A stretch of 64,000 bases of DNA from Weissella confusa. GTDB taxonomy: Bacteria; Bacillota; Bacilli; Lactobacillales; Lactobacillaceae. The stretch is taken from contig CP168942.1 of assembly GCA_041871065.1 (NCBI GenBank), forward strand, positions 1,056,501-1,120,500, read 5' to 3'. How positions within the stretch are numbered: position 1 is the first letter of the stretch; each line of letters starts with the position of its first letter. Positions 37,095 through 45,746 of the stretch are shown piece by piece. The notes under the pieces were generated by a model, which was given only the letters and a program-made list of their open reading frames with translations, was not told where the DNA came from and did not search any database. The translations under genes and the position numbers were made by a program.

Positions 37095-38300
37095 AATAAT
37101 TAGTTCTAATAAACTGAAAACACCCACTACCAGAGCCACTCCAACAACAACTTTCTGAATAATTGGTGGGAACTGCCAGCGTGTTGGTAAGCGACGCATA
37201 GCCCACCACATGACAGCCAAGTTAGCTGGTAACATCACGGCTAGACTATATTGTGCCACAATAATCAGTTCCGACAACGCCTGCTCTTGGCCATTGTACA
37301 AAAAGACAATGATAATCACAGGCACTAGTGTAAATGCACGTGTGATTATACGGCGCCATACCATTGGCAAACGCCAATGCAACAACCCTGTCATGACAAT
37401 TTGACCAGCTAATGTACTGGCAATTGATGCGATCAAACCGGTTAGCAAAAGCGCAATTGCAAAAATTGGTGCCATGACTGTTGGCTTCAACGTATCGTAG
37501 AGCGCACTGAACATCACATTACTATGTCCAATTTCAGTAAAGACAAACCATCCCATTAACACCAACAGCACGTTAACGACCCAAGAACCAAGCAAGTGGA
37601 TTGTTGTATCCCACTTTGCCATTCGCAGCATATCACGCACCTCTGCATCGTTTTCCCGGTTGTATGGCCGTGCCTTAGCCAATTCAGAATGTAAATACAA
37701 GTTGTGTGGCATGATGATGGCGCCAACCAAACTAACACTTAGCCAACCGAATGAGCGCAATGGTTCGTGTACTGGTTGGGTCTCTGCCAAACGATGTGGT
37801 TGTAAAACAAAAATAAAACCAATCGTGACAACGATCATCACGGCGACAGCTAGCAACTCGATACGACGGACACCGAATTTAAACAACCACAAAAAAATAA
37901 TAATATCGAAAACAGTCAATAATGTGGTTACTTGGAGTGACCAACCAAACAATAAGTGTAAGGCAATTGCTGTACCAACCACGGCTGTCAAATCAGTCGC
38001 GATCATCGCTAGTTCATTGAATGCCCAAAACCCGATTCGGACTGGCTTAGACAACGCTGGTGCAACCAATTCAGCTAGGTTTTTACCCGTAACAATTCCT
38101 AGTCGCGCACTAACCAACTGCAAGACAATTGCAAATACAATGGCTAATGTCATAACTGGTAATATCCACCAATGGAACAAGTTTCCACCCACGATGGCGG
38201 TTAACCAATTACCGGGATCCATGTACCCAATTGCCACTAATGACGAAGCGCCGGCGTATGACAAGAACCGTTGGAAAAATCGCTTATCGAACATAATCAC
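37092..38300 (-). CDS. mntH: Nramp-family divalent metal:proton symporter MntH
   Basis: Imports Mn2+ (and Fe2+); lactic bacteria use Mn against oxidative stress. 400-402 residues, 11 helices. Metal-binding motif YMDPGNW in helix 1 and IIMPHNLYLHS in helix 6 (Asp, Asn, Met/His ligands), plus helix NELAMIATDLTAVVG. The start is GTG 38300 or ATG 38294; both lie inside the end of hemH (17-base overlap), so translation is probably coupled to hemH, and no strong ribosome site is seen. Confidence 0.93.
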   Translation of the reverse strand: MIMFDKRFFQRFLSYAGASSLVAIGYMDPGNWLTAIVGGNLFHWWILPVMTLAIVFAIVLQLVSARLGIVTGKNLAELVAPALSKPVRIGFWAFNELAMIATDLTAVVGTAIALHLLFGWSLQVTTLLTVFDIIIFLWLFKFGVRRIELLAVAVMIVVTIGFIFVLQPHRLAETQPVHEPLRSFGWLSVSLVGAIIMPHNLYLHSELAKARPYNRENDAEVRDMLRMAKWDTTIHLLGSWVVNVLLVLMGWFVFTEIGHSNVMFSALYDTLKPTVMAPIFAIALLLTGLIASIASTLAGQIVMTGLLHWRLPMVWRRIITRAFTLVPVIIIVFLYNGQEQALSELIIVAQYSLAVMLPANLAVMWWAMRRLPTRWQFPPIIQKVVVGVALVVGVFSLLELII

Positions 38301-39219
38301 TCACAATGCTTTCGTACATCTTCGCCAATGCTGGATCGTCATTTAGTGGTGATACCAAGCCGAAACGGTCGCCTCCTGCTGCCTTAAACGTTTGCGCAGC
38401 AGTAATCTTTAATTCGTTCAAGGTCTCGAGCGAGTCAATCACAAACCCGGGCGTTGCAACTAATACGTTTTTATCACCGTAAATCGGCAACTCCGTCAAA
38501 ACGTGACTAGTATATGGCTTTAACCACGGCGTTGGGCCAAACTTTGATTGGAATGTTTGGACGATTTGATTGTCGTCCAATTGCAAAGCTGTTTTAAGTG
38601 CTTCGGTGGTTGCCGTTACCTGCTTTAAGTAATCATCCCCCTGACGCACATAACTCGTGGGAATACCGTGATACGACAACATTAACTTATCGTAGCTGTT
38701 TCCTTGCCAGTCTTGCTTAATCTTGTCCGCCAAGGCTTCGATATACGCTGGATGCGTCTCATACGACAAGATAATCTGTGCATTTGGATCGGCTGCAGTT
38801 GCTTTTTCAACGATTGTTTTGGTTGTCGTTGTTGAGTATTGTGGGAATAGTGGCACAACGATAATATCATCAGCACCGTTTTTACGTAATTGATCAAGTT
38901 GATTCGGAATTGTCGGTTCACCGTATGTCATCGCGTAGTCAACTAACCAATCTGGTCGCAGGTTTCGCAAATTCTTGGCCAACTTTGCTGTGTAGACAGT
39001 TAATGGCGACCCGTCTGGTAACCAGATTTCACGATAAAAGGTTGCTGAGCGCCATGTACGCATCGGCAAAATAAACCCGTTCAAAATCACTTGCCAAATT
39101 GGTTTTGGCACATGAATGACATTTGGGTCCGATAAAAATTCTTTTAAATATGGCTTAATGTCAGCGTTGCTCGGACTAGCTGGCGTTCCTAAATTTACCA
39201 ACAACACGCCTGTTGTCAT
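38284..39219 (-). CDS. hemH: Ferrochelatase (probably coproporphyrin ferrochelatase)
   Basis: Inserts Fe2+ into porphyrin; Gram-positive members act on coproporphyrin III. 311 residues: GVLLVNLGTPASP start, PEKPxY-like region diverged, VVPLFPQYSTTTT, LMLSYHGIPTSYVRQGDDY (catalytic His) and the TSHVLTEL / PGFVIDSLETL C-terminal metal region. ATG 39219 is chosen for GGGGGATGAATCC upstream; 39246 would lack a site. No other haem synthesis gene is in the window. Promoter at 39267-39294; mntH overlaps its 3' end. Confidence 0.92.
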   Translation of the reverse strand: MTTGVLLVNLGTPASPSNADIKPYLKEFLSDPNVIHVPKPIWQVILNGFILPMRTWRSATFYREIWLPDGSPLTVYTAKLAKNLRNLRPDWLVDYAMTYGEPTIPNQLDQLRKNGADDIIVVPLFPQYSTTTTKTIVEKATAADPNAQIILSYETHPAYIEALADKIKQDWQGNSYDKLMLSYHGIPTSYVRQGDDYLKQVTATTEALKTALQLDDNQIVQTFQSKFGPTPWLKPYTSHVLTELPIYGDKNVLVATPGFVIDSLETLNELKITAAQTFKAAGGDRFGLVSPLNDDPALAKMYESIVSDYVR

Positions 39220-39266
39220 GGATTCATCCCCCAAAAATATAGTCATTTAATGCAAATCTATTTCCG

Positions 39267-39294
39267 ATTGTACGATATTTTGTAGAAATGTTCA
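39267..39294 (-). promoter_or_regulatory. Promoter of hemH-mntH
   Basis: Minus strand TGAACA (39294-39289), 16 bases, TACAAT (39272-39267), 48 bases before the hemH ATG. Confidence 0.45.
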
Positions 39295-39310
39295 CATGTA
39301 TTTTGGAAGT

Positions 39311-39340
39311 AAAAAGCCCACATTGTTAATGTGGGCGAAA
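39311..39340 (-). terminator. Terminator of the SpeG-like gene
   Basis: GCCCACATT pairs with AATGTGGGC around GTT; minus strand then reads TTTTTACTT. Confidence 0.85.
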
Positions 39341-39342
39341 AA

Positions 39343-39861
39343 TTATTGGTGGTTAGCAACCCAATCACGGTATTCGTTATGCAACATCCCCATGAAATAA
39401 GAGTCGTGATATTGCCCTTCAGCAAAGAATTGCTCGATCAACGTCCCTTCTTTTCGGAAGCCTAGCTTTTCGTAGATATGAATTGCAGAGGCGTTTTTCA
39501 CATCAACGTACAGGTATAGCTTATGTAAGTTTAAGTTGTTAAACCCATAACGCACACCATAAGCCATTGCCTTTGTGGCATAGCCATTCCCAGTGAAAGT
39601 ACTGTTGATGTATACCTGAATCTCAGCAGTTCGATGCAGCAAATCGATATCCATAATCTCAACAACTCCAACCGGCGTGCCATCATCTTCTTGAACAATA
39701 AAACGTCGTTCGCTCTGGTCTAAGATGTGTTTATCGTATAGCAGGCTTAACTCGTCAAATGAAGAATAAGGTTCCTCAAACCACAACGCCATCGCATTGC
39801 GGGTGTTCTCTTGTTGATAGATAAACTCTAAGTCTACTTTCTCTAATGGTCGTATTATCAT
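39343..39861 (-). CDS. GNAT acetyltransferase, SpeG (polyamine N-acetyltransferase)-like
   Basis: 172 residues from ATG 39861 (GAGGGGAA ribosome site); the upstream hydrophobic extension is not believable. MIIRPLEKVDLEFIYQQENT, NTRNAMALWFEEPY, FTGNGYATKAMAYGVRYGF (acetyl-CoA loop), NLHKLYLYVDVKNASAIHIY and EKLGFRKEGTLIEQFF match spermidine/spermine acetyltransferases of the SpeG type. Confidence 0.8.
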   Translation of the reverse strand: MIIRPLEKVDLEFIYQQENTRNAMALWFEEPYSSFDELSLLYDKHILDQSERRFIVQEDDGTPVGVVEIMDIDLLHRTAEIQVYINSTFTGNGYATKAMAYGVRYGFNNLNLHKLYLYVDVKNASAIHIYEKLGFRKEGTLIEQFFAEGQYHDSYFMGMLHNEYRDWVANHQ

Positions 39862-39941
39862 TGTATTCCCCTCGTCCATAACAATTATTGCCATTATTAT
39901 AACGATGAGTATTAGCGAATTACCAATCAAAACCCCTAAAA

Positions 39942-39970
39942 CAAAAGCCCACCAATTACGGTGAGCTTTG
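39942..39970 (-). terminator. Terminator of the serine hydrolase gene
   Basis: Minus strand CAAAGC-CACC pairs with GGTG-GCTTTTG, followed by TTTTAGG. Confidence 0.75.
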
Positions 39971-39978
39971 TTTACGTA

Positions 39979-41094
39979 TTATTGTGTGACCGGCTTAGCA
40001 GTTACCATGTCAAAGAGTTGATTGACCATTGTGTAGTTTTCTTTGGTCTGCGCCTTATTCTCGTTACTTAACCAAATGACCATCGTTTTACCATCCTTGG
40101 TCGTTTTAACGGAAGGTTCAAACCCTAGCAAAACACCATGGAGACGGTACGCATTGCCATCGTCATACATCCCAGCGGCATAGTTTTCATTCGGACCGGT
40201 CACAAGCATCTGTTGCAGCAAGGTCTTATTAATCAACTTACCAGCTAGTTCTTCATGCAACAACTTGTATAAATTACCAGCCGTCATTTCAATACTACCA
40301 GTGCCGACTTCGCGATTGAAAATGCTTGGGTTATCGAAATATGGATTACCATCAGTCCCGTAATTCTCAACACGATTAGGACTAGTGATGAAATCATTAT
40401 AGTTCGTGTAGTCAATGGCAAAGTTCTTTTTAAAAGTATTGTCTAGTAGTTGTTCGTATGACTTACCAGTCACTTGACGTAGTATGCCAACCAAGGCGAC
40501 GTAATTACCCGCTGAATAATACCAGGCGCCACGTTGATCCATGGTTAGATGTTTGAGTCCAAAATCAACATAGCCGGTTTCATCCAACTTGGCTTCCGTC
40601 TTACCAACTTGGTTGTACCCAGCTGTCATGTTCAACAACTGTTGTACAGTGACCGTGTCGGCGTCGGGTAATTCTGGCAAATATTGGCTTACTTTGTCTG
40701 TTAGGTGAATTTTACCAGCTGCAACTTGCTGCATGACCAGGATGGCTGTTAAATTCTTTTGAATTGACGCGATACCGTATAGTGATTTTGCAGTTGTAGG
40801 CGTATTTGCTGATTTATTGGCTAAACCATATCCTTGGTTAATGATGATTTTGCCGTTTTGGGCAACCAAGAGTGTGCCACTATGATGACTATCCTTTACC
40901 CGTTGATCAATCTGAGTCCCTAAAGCACCCGATGGCGCAACAGTTTGATTGACATCAACCTTTATAGGCTTTTGATGCTTGGTGGTTGGTGCTTTTTCTT
41001 GGGCCACTTTATTTGGTTCATTCAAACCAATAAAAGCGCCCACTGCGACAATCGTGATGACAGCAATACCGATGCCGAAATGTAGCCGTTTCAT
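39979..41094 (-). CDS. Exported serine hydrolase, class C beta-lactamase/PBP4*-like
   Basis: 371 residues. N-terminal membrane helix (FGIGIAVITIVAVGAFIGL) anchors an extracellular domain. Penicillin-recognising motifs: SxxK as GIASIQKN, YxN as YYSAGNY, and a C-terminal HGVLLGFEPS in place of a strict KTG. Likely acts on peptidoglycan stem peptides or D-amino-acid esters. ATG 41094 follows AGGGGG. It is 23 bases downstream of an exported propeller-like protein, so the two probably form an operon. Confidence 0.8.
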   Translation of the reverse strand: MKRLHFGIGIAVITIVAVGAFIGLNEPNKVAQEKAPTTKHQKPIKVDVNQTVAPSGALGTQIDQRVKDSHHSGTLLVAQNGKIIINQGYGLANKSANTPTTAKSLYGIASIQKNLTAILVMQQVAAGKIHLTDKVSQYLPELPDADTVTVQQLLNMTAGYNQVGKTEAKLDETGYVDFGLKHLTMDQRGAWYYSAGNYVALVGILRQVTGKSYEQLLDNTFKKNFAIDYTNYNDFITSPNRVENYGTDGNPYFDNPSIFNREVGTGSIEMTAGNLYKLLHEELAGKLINKTLLQQMLVTGPNENYAAGMYDDGNAYRLHGVLLGFEPSVKTTKDGKTMVIWLSNENKAQTKENYTMVNQLFDMVTAKPVTQ

Positions 41095-41117
41095 GTTATC
41101 CCCCTCATAACTAACGC

Positions 41118-42308
41118 TTATTTGTGATAAATCCACGCTGGATTTTGTGTCTGACTGGTGTTCGTAGCTAAGTTGAAGCCAAGTGGATTACGCAATTCTT
41201 TATAAGGTAAGGCGTACTTATTGAATGTTTTAGGGTCGATGTAAACGATACGATCAACTACCGCCTTCGTCTTGATTCGGTACACCGGTGTTGCACTTTC
41301 AAACAAGGCATAAAAACGGTCGGTATCCCCATCGTAATTAACACCTTCTAAAAATGGTGGCATGGTGACGTACATCCCATTAGTCATCTTGCCGTCATCG
41401 CCTTTATCGAATCGAACCAACTTAGAGTCCGCATTACTAAATGATGATGTAATCATCACATGGTTGCTATTCGCAGATATGCCTTGCAACTCAGGGACGC
41501 TTTCGTATAGCTTATTACCCGCCACAATTGATGGATCTTTATCACCAACGGGTTGTCCAACCATCAGCGTTGCATTGGAGTCCCCATTAATCGCAAATTT
41601 TTGGATATTTCCCAAACCGCTGCGGGTGAAGTACCCGACCCAAAGCGCCCCATCATAGTAAGCCACGGTTGAGGCGTTAATAGCCGTTTTAAGTGTGAAA
41701 TCCTGTTGATATCCAATGGGCAACTTGGTGCGAATATCATAGTTATCGATATCCGCCTGCGCAATTCCGTATAGCACAGAGTCTTTACCGTTGTGGCCAG
41801 CTACCCAAAGCAATTGATGATCAGGATCATATGAAATGCCACCAGCATGATCTTGGTATTGGAGCACCAAAGTCTTAATATAACGACCAGTCCATTTATT
41901 GAGAACATAGATGACTGAATTTGCTTTGTGTGCATGATCGTAGGCAGAAATAAAAATTTCATTACGACTAACTGCGATTCCCTGGGGGTCCAAAGTGTCT
42001 ACTTTAATGAGTTGGTGCTTATCGACTGATGCTTGACCAGCTTTGAGTGACCAGGCCCCTTGTAAACCAGGCAATGCAATCGCATATTGTAAATCATCAT
42101 GCATCACTGGATAAGGTGACATGCGATTCAAAAATTCTTTATCTGAATACAATGGTTGTTGAGAGGCACCACCGTAAGGCACCTTCACATCATCGCTTTT
42201 AACGGTGCTTAAGTCGGAACTAATATGTTGATGCGTCGTGAGACCCCAAAAAATAAACGCCCCCATGATTATGAGGACGCTAAAAATGATACTGACGTTT
42301 TTTCGCAT
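41118..42308 (-). CDS. Membrane-anchored beta-propeller-like extracellular protein
   Basis: 396 residues: MRKNVSIIFSVLIIMGAFIF anchor, then an extracellular domain with repeated strand patterns such as LDPQGIAVSRNEIFISAY, HAGGISYDPDHQLLWVAGHN, VAYYDGALWVGYFTRSGL and LQGISANSNHVMITSSFS, typical of NHL/YncE-type propellers. Function unknown. Precedes the serine hydrolase gene. Confidence 0.65.
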   Translation of the reverse strand: MRKNVSIIFSVLIIMGAFIFWGLTTHQHISSDLSTVKSDDVKVPYGGASQQPLYSDKEFLNRMSPYPVMHDDLQYAIALPGLQGAWSLKAGQASVDKHQLIKVDTLDPQGIAVSRNEIFISAYDHAHKANSVIYVLNKWTGRYIKTLVLQYQDHAGGISYDPDHQLLWVAGHNGKDSVLYGIAQADIDNYDIRTKLPIGYQQDFTLKTAINASTVAYYDGALWVGYFTRSGLGNIQKFAINGDSNATLMVGQPVGDKDPSIVAGNKLYESVPELQGISANSNHVMITSSFSNADSKLVRFDKGDDGKMTNGMYVTMPPFLEGVNYDGDTDRFYALFESATPVYRIKTKAVVDRIVYIDPKTFNKYALPYKELRNPLGFNLATNTSQTQNPAWIYHK

Positions 42309-42410
42309 ATCCTAAAACCTACTCGCTTTTTATTAACCCTTATATTATACAAGAGGAATGAGATTGCGTTGATTGCTACGGTTTTAAGCACACCTTTTCT
42401 TAAGGTGCTG

Positions 42411-42569
42411 TCAGTTTTCTTTGTTTTCGTGCTTTTCTTTGAATTCAGCTTGCTGTAACTCACGCTCGCTTGGTAACTGCGGACGACGGTGTTTGCCGGC
42501 CAATGTGACAAAAAATGCGATAATGGCCAACAAAATTAGGCCGATTAACGGTAATAGTAGTCCTTGCAT
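42411..42569 (-). CDS. 52-residue single-pass membrane protein
   Basis: Starts MQGLLLPLIGLILLAIIAFF (a membrane helix about residues 3-24), followed by a charged tail with KHRRPQLPSERELQQAEFKE and ending KENKEN-like (HENKEN). Strong ribosome site GGAGGTGGC 4 bases before ATG 42569. It begins 25 bases after the stop of the anion permease gene, so it is probably in the same operon and may be an accessory subunit. Short size means support rests on the ribosome site and the coherent helix plus tail. Confidence 0.65.
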   Translation of the reverse strand: MQGLLLPLIGLILLAIIAFFVTLAGKHRRPQLPSERELQQAEFKEKHENKEN

Positions 42570-42593
42570 AGTGCCACCTCCACTGGTGCGTTG

Positions 42594-43706
42594 TTAGTTA
42601 AGCTTTAGCATAATCAGTAGCAACCCAATAATCAAGTAGATAATGAGTAGTCCGCCGTTAATCAGCATCGCGCGCAATGGGAAATGCCATGATTGATCGC
42701 TCGTATGTTGCGCAAATTGGCGCCAAGCGAGTAAGTTGGCCAACGATGCAATTAATGTGCCTAATCCACCAGTTGTGACACCAAGATACAGTGGTGAAAC
42801 GTGGCTTGTGAAGTTTGACAACAGCACGGCTGCCGGTACGTTACTGATGAATTGGCTGGAGATGGCCCCCGTGATAAATGTCATCGCCGGTGTCGTCATG
42901 CCAAGTTTAATCATGTCTGATACCCAGTCAATGCGACTGAGCGCCCCCACAATGATGAAGAACTCGACGAACATCAGCAGGATGCCATAATCGATTTGGC
43001 CAAATGTTTGGCGGTTAAGGAGCAATGCCGTGATGACACTGACTAACAAGGCACCCCAGATTGGAAAGAGATTTAAAATGCCGGCTAGTACCAACAGTGT
43101 GCTAATCACCAAGATGATAACAGTCCGCTTCTCTAATGGGGTTGCAGTTAGTTCGATGTCATTGATTGGGTTGTTTTTAAAGGCAAACGGACTGAGTAAC
43201 AAGAACACCAAGTTAAACACGCCGATTGGTAGTGACAGTTGCAAAAAGTGTCCTAGCGTTAAATGATAGTGTGATGCCAGATACAAGTTTTGTGGATTAC
43301 CAAACGGTGTGAACGCACTACCTAGGTTCGCAAAAATCGTGATAAAGATGACTGGTAACACCATCTTTAGCTCAAGTTTGCGGGCGATGGTCACAAAAAT
43401 TGGTACCAATGTTAGAATGGCCACGTCGTTGGTAAAAATCATTGATCCAAAGAATGACAGCAACAGCGTCACTAAAATAACTTGGCGCGTCGTGCGACTC
43501 TTTTGGATAATGGTCGTCGCGATAGCCACCAATACCCCAGTTCGCTCGTACACACCAACTAGTAGCAATAAGGCGGCCAACGCCACAATTGTATGAACGT
43601 TGATATCCGTCCACGCCACTTGGCCAAATAGTAATGCGATAACACTCAAGATAGTCGTAATCGCTAAAGTTTTGTCAGATAGTATTTTTTTGATGAATGT
43701 TGGCAT
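42594..43706 (-). CDS. ArsB/CitMHS-type ion permease (IT superfamily)
   Basis: 370 residues, about 10-11 helices. Ion-transporter-superfamily features: FTNDVAILTLVPIFVTIA, ANLGSAFTPFGNPQNLYLA and the second-half SSQFISNVPAAVLLSNF, the inverted repeat of binding loops. Relatives export arsenite or move citrate and other anions; no ars gene is near, so the substrate is open. ATG 43706 has GCGGGG upstream; a longer frame to 43751 has no site. Confidence 0.8.
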   Translation of the reverse strand: MPTFIKKILSDKTLAITTILSVIALLFGQVAWTDINVHTIVALAALLLLVGVYERTGVLVAIATTIIQKSRTTRQVILVTLLLSFFGSMIFTNDVAILTLVPIFVTIARKLELKMVLPVIFITIFANLGSAFTPFGNPQNLYLASHYHLTLGHFLQLSLPIGVFNLVFLLLSPFAFKNNPINDIELTATPLEKRTVIILVISTLLVLAGILNLFPIWGALLVSVITALLLNRQTFGQIDYGILLMFVEFFIIVGALSRIDWVSDMIKLGMTTPAMTFITGAISSQFISNVPAAVLLSNFTSHVSPLYLGVTTGGLGTLIASLANLLAWRQFAQHTSDQSWHFPLRAMLINGGLLIIYLIIGLLLIMLKLN

Positions 43707-43754
43707 AAGACGCCCCGCTTTTCTTATAGTCAGAGTATTAGTATACGGCAAAAA

Positions 43755-43800
43755 TAAAAGCAGACCAACTGCCGTTTGGCAATTAATCTGCTAGTTTTTG
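43755..43800. terminator. Hairpin between the two permease genes
   Basis: AGCAGA pairs with TCTGCT, with an inner AACTGCC/GGCA stem; T-runs on both strands. Confidence 0.7.
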
Positions 43801-43806
43801 CGTGAT

Positions 43807-45138
43807 TTAGTTTTGACGACGCTTGCGTGATTGCATGTAGAAGTACAATGGCAATCCGGCTAGAGTCAAAATCAGACCAATCATGGCAAGTTGGAACTCT
43901 GAAATCAATGTCATGACAATGATGAATACCCCACCAGCGATACCAATGATTGGTACGACTGGATACAATGGCACCTTGTAAGGTCGTGGCAAATCAGGTT
44001 CGGTAATACGTAACTTGATAACGGCAACGAATACCAACGTATAGAATAGCCAGATAACGAAGATCAACATGTCAGTTAGCATGTCGAAACCACCGATAAA
44101 CATCAAAGCAATGGCCAAAACAAGTTGGAAGATACCAGCCACGTATGGGATTTGGTAACGGTTCAACTTAACCAATTGCTTTGAGAATGGCAACTCGTTT
44201 TCCAAGGCCATGGCATATGGCAAACGCATTCCCGTCATCGTGTAGCCGTTTAGCGTACCGTAGATTGAAATTAAGATACCAATCGTAATCAACTTACCAC
44301 CAAAGCCACCGAAAATGTGTTGCGCCACATCACTAGCGGCGTTTTCATTTCCTGAGATAGCTGACAATGGCAATGAGTGCAAGTAAACAAAGTTAACAAG
44401 CAAGTAAATGACCATGATACCAATCAACCCACCGGCGATTGCACGTGGCAAGTCCTTTTGTGGGTTCTTCATTTCACCGGCAATGTTACCAACGTGAATC
44501 CATCCATCATAGGCATACATCGTGGCCAAAAGTCCGGCACCGACAGCCGTAGCCCATGAACCGGCTTGTGAACCTGGTTCAACTGGGAACAAGCTAACAT
44601 CAACACCACCTGGTTGTAGCAAACCAAAGATGATGATCAATGCCAATGGGATTAACTTAAAGAACAACGTGATTGATTGGAATTGTCCAGCAATCTTAGA
44701 TCCAAGCAAGTTAATCAAAAAGACTGATGCAACAGCAATGATTCCTGCTGGAATAATCGCACTCGTTGGCAAGTGGAACAAGTTGGCGACTTGGGTACCG
44801 AAGATAACCCCCTTCGCTGCCACACTTGCTGGGAAGTACACAACAATTTGTGCCCAACCTAGCAAGTAACTTGGTAACTTACCATAGGCTCGTTCGATGT
44901 AGACCAGCATTCCACCAGTTTGTGGCAATGCGGCAGCGAGTTCAGCACCGGTCAACCCGGCAGCTAAACTAATCAATCCGCCCAAAATCCAAACGAATAG
45001 AGACATACTGGTTGAACCAGTAGATTGTGCAACACTAGATGCTTTAAAAAAGACACCCGCTCCAATAACAGTTCCCATGACAGTCGAAATGGCTGGCAAA
45101 AGCGTCATTGTACGATTCAGTTTGTTTTGATCGTTCAT
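43807..45138 (-). CDS. APC-family amino acid permease (SteT/LAT-like)
   Basis: 443 residues, 12 helices: ISTVMGTVIGAGVFFKASSV (helix 1 with GxG binding break), GLTGAELAAALPQTGGMLVY, AYDGWIHVGNIAGEMKNPQ (helix 6), ITEPDLPRPYKVPLYPVVPI. Resembles the B. subtilis serine/threonine exchanger SteT and LAT-type exchangers. AAGGGG ribosome site before ATG 45138. Single gene. Confidence 0.85.
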   Translation of the reverse strand: MNDQNKLNRTMTLLPAISTVMGTVIGAGVFFKASSVAQSTGSTSMSLFVWILGGLISLAAGLTGAELAAALPQTGGMLVYIERAYGKLPSYLLGWAQIVVYFPASVAAKGVIFGTQVANLFHLPTSAIIPAGIIAVASVFLINLLGSKIAGQFQSITLFFKLIPLALIIIFGLLQPGGVDVSLFPVEPGSQAGSWATAVGAGLLATMYAYDGWIHVGNIAGEMKNPQKDLPRAIAGGLIGIMVIYLLVNFVYLHSLPLSAISGNENAASDVAQHIFGGFGGKLITIGILISIYGTLNGYTMTGMRLPYAMALENELPFSKQLVKLNRYQIPYVAGIFQLVLAIALMFIGGFDMLTDMLIFVIWLFYTLVFVAVIKLRITEPDLPRPYKVPLYPVVPIIGIAGGVFIIVMTLISEFQLAMIGLILTLAGLPLYFYMQSRKRRQN

Positions 45139-45238
45139 TGGAAGCCCCTTATTTAAAAATTTCAATAATGTCTATCATACCAGGTTCTGCTGTAAAAAGA
45201 TAAGGAATACGGGACATATATTATCTAAAAAATAAAAA

Positions 45239-45263
45239 AACGCCCGAAATTAGTTCGAGCGTT
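45239..45263 (-). terminator. Terminator of the 89-residue gene
   Basis: Minus strand AACGCTCGAA pairs with TTCGGGCGTT (one mismatch), then seven T. Confidence 0.8.
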
Positions 45264-45268
45264 AGCAA

Positions 45269-45538
45269 CTACCTGACTTTGGCAGAGCGTAATTTACTGT
45301 TTGTGACTGTTTCTAGTTGCCGCAAAGTTGCTGCATCGACGTGCAAGCCACTTGCAATTTGGCCAAACGTCCAAGTTGGATGACGTTCGCACAAATCTAG
45401 ATAGTGTTCGATAAGTTTGTCGTTAATTTTTGGTTGTACGACTTCAGCCACCCCGTTTACTGCAAAATCTGCAGCGTTGGCTTTTTCGAACGTGTAATGC
45501 AAGGTGCTTGGGCCCATTTCACCAGTAGAGTATTCCAT
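45269..45538 (-). CDS. Small hypothetical protein with a helix-turn-helix-like segment
   Basis: 89 residues, soluble. C-terminal half TFGQIASGLHVDAATLRQLE resembles a helix-turn-helix, after an acidic N-terminus and the KLIEHYLDLCERHP helix. No family recognised. Divergent from lepA, 208 bases away, and ended by a good terminator. Confidence 0.55.
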   Translation of the reverse strand: MEYSTGEMGPSTLHYTFEKANAADFAVNGVAEVVQPKINDKLIEHYLDLCERHPTWTFGQIASGLHVDAATLRQLETVTNSKLRSAKVR

Positions 45539-45681
45539 ATCTACATCCCCCGTGTTTGTATAATAGACGCTTTCTTTCCTTCATGAGATTTATATTAGCA
45601 TTTAATGAACTAATTAAAAATAAACAATTAAGGGCCCTTTCCGAAAAAAACAAAGAATTTCGTGCCGATGTTGACACGGTT

Positions 45682-45710
45682 TTGTTCTCATGGTTGCAAA
45701 ATGTTACAAT
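45682..45710 (+). promoter_or_regulatory. Promoter of lepA
   Basis: TTGTTC (45682-45687), 17 bases, TACAAT (45705-45710) with an extended TGT; a TTGACA at 45671 is too far from it. Confidence 0.45.
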
Positions 45711-45746
45711 CAGTAAGATACATTTTTGGGAATGTTAGGAGAAATA

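Noticed and set aside
37660..38346. 228-codon open frame opposite mntH/hemH
   Set aside because: Shadow of the conserved Nramp gene; rich in Thr/Asn/Lys as expected from antisense of membrane codons, no ribosome site.
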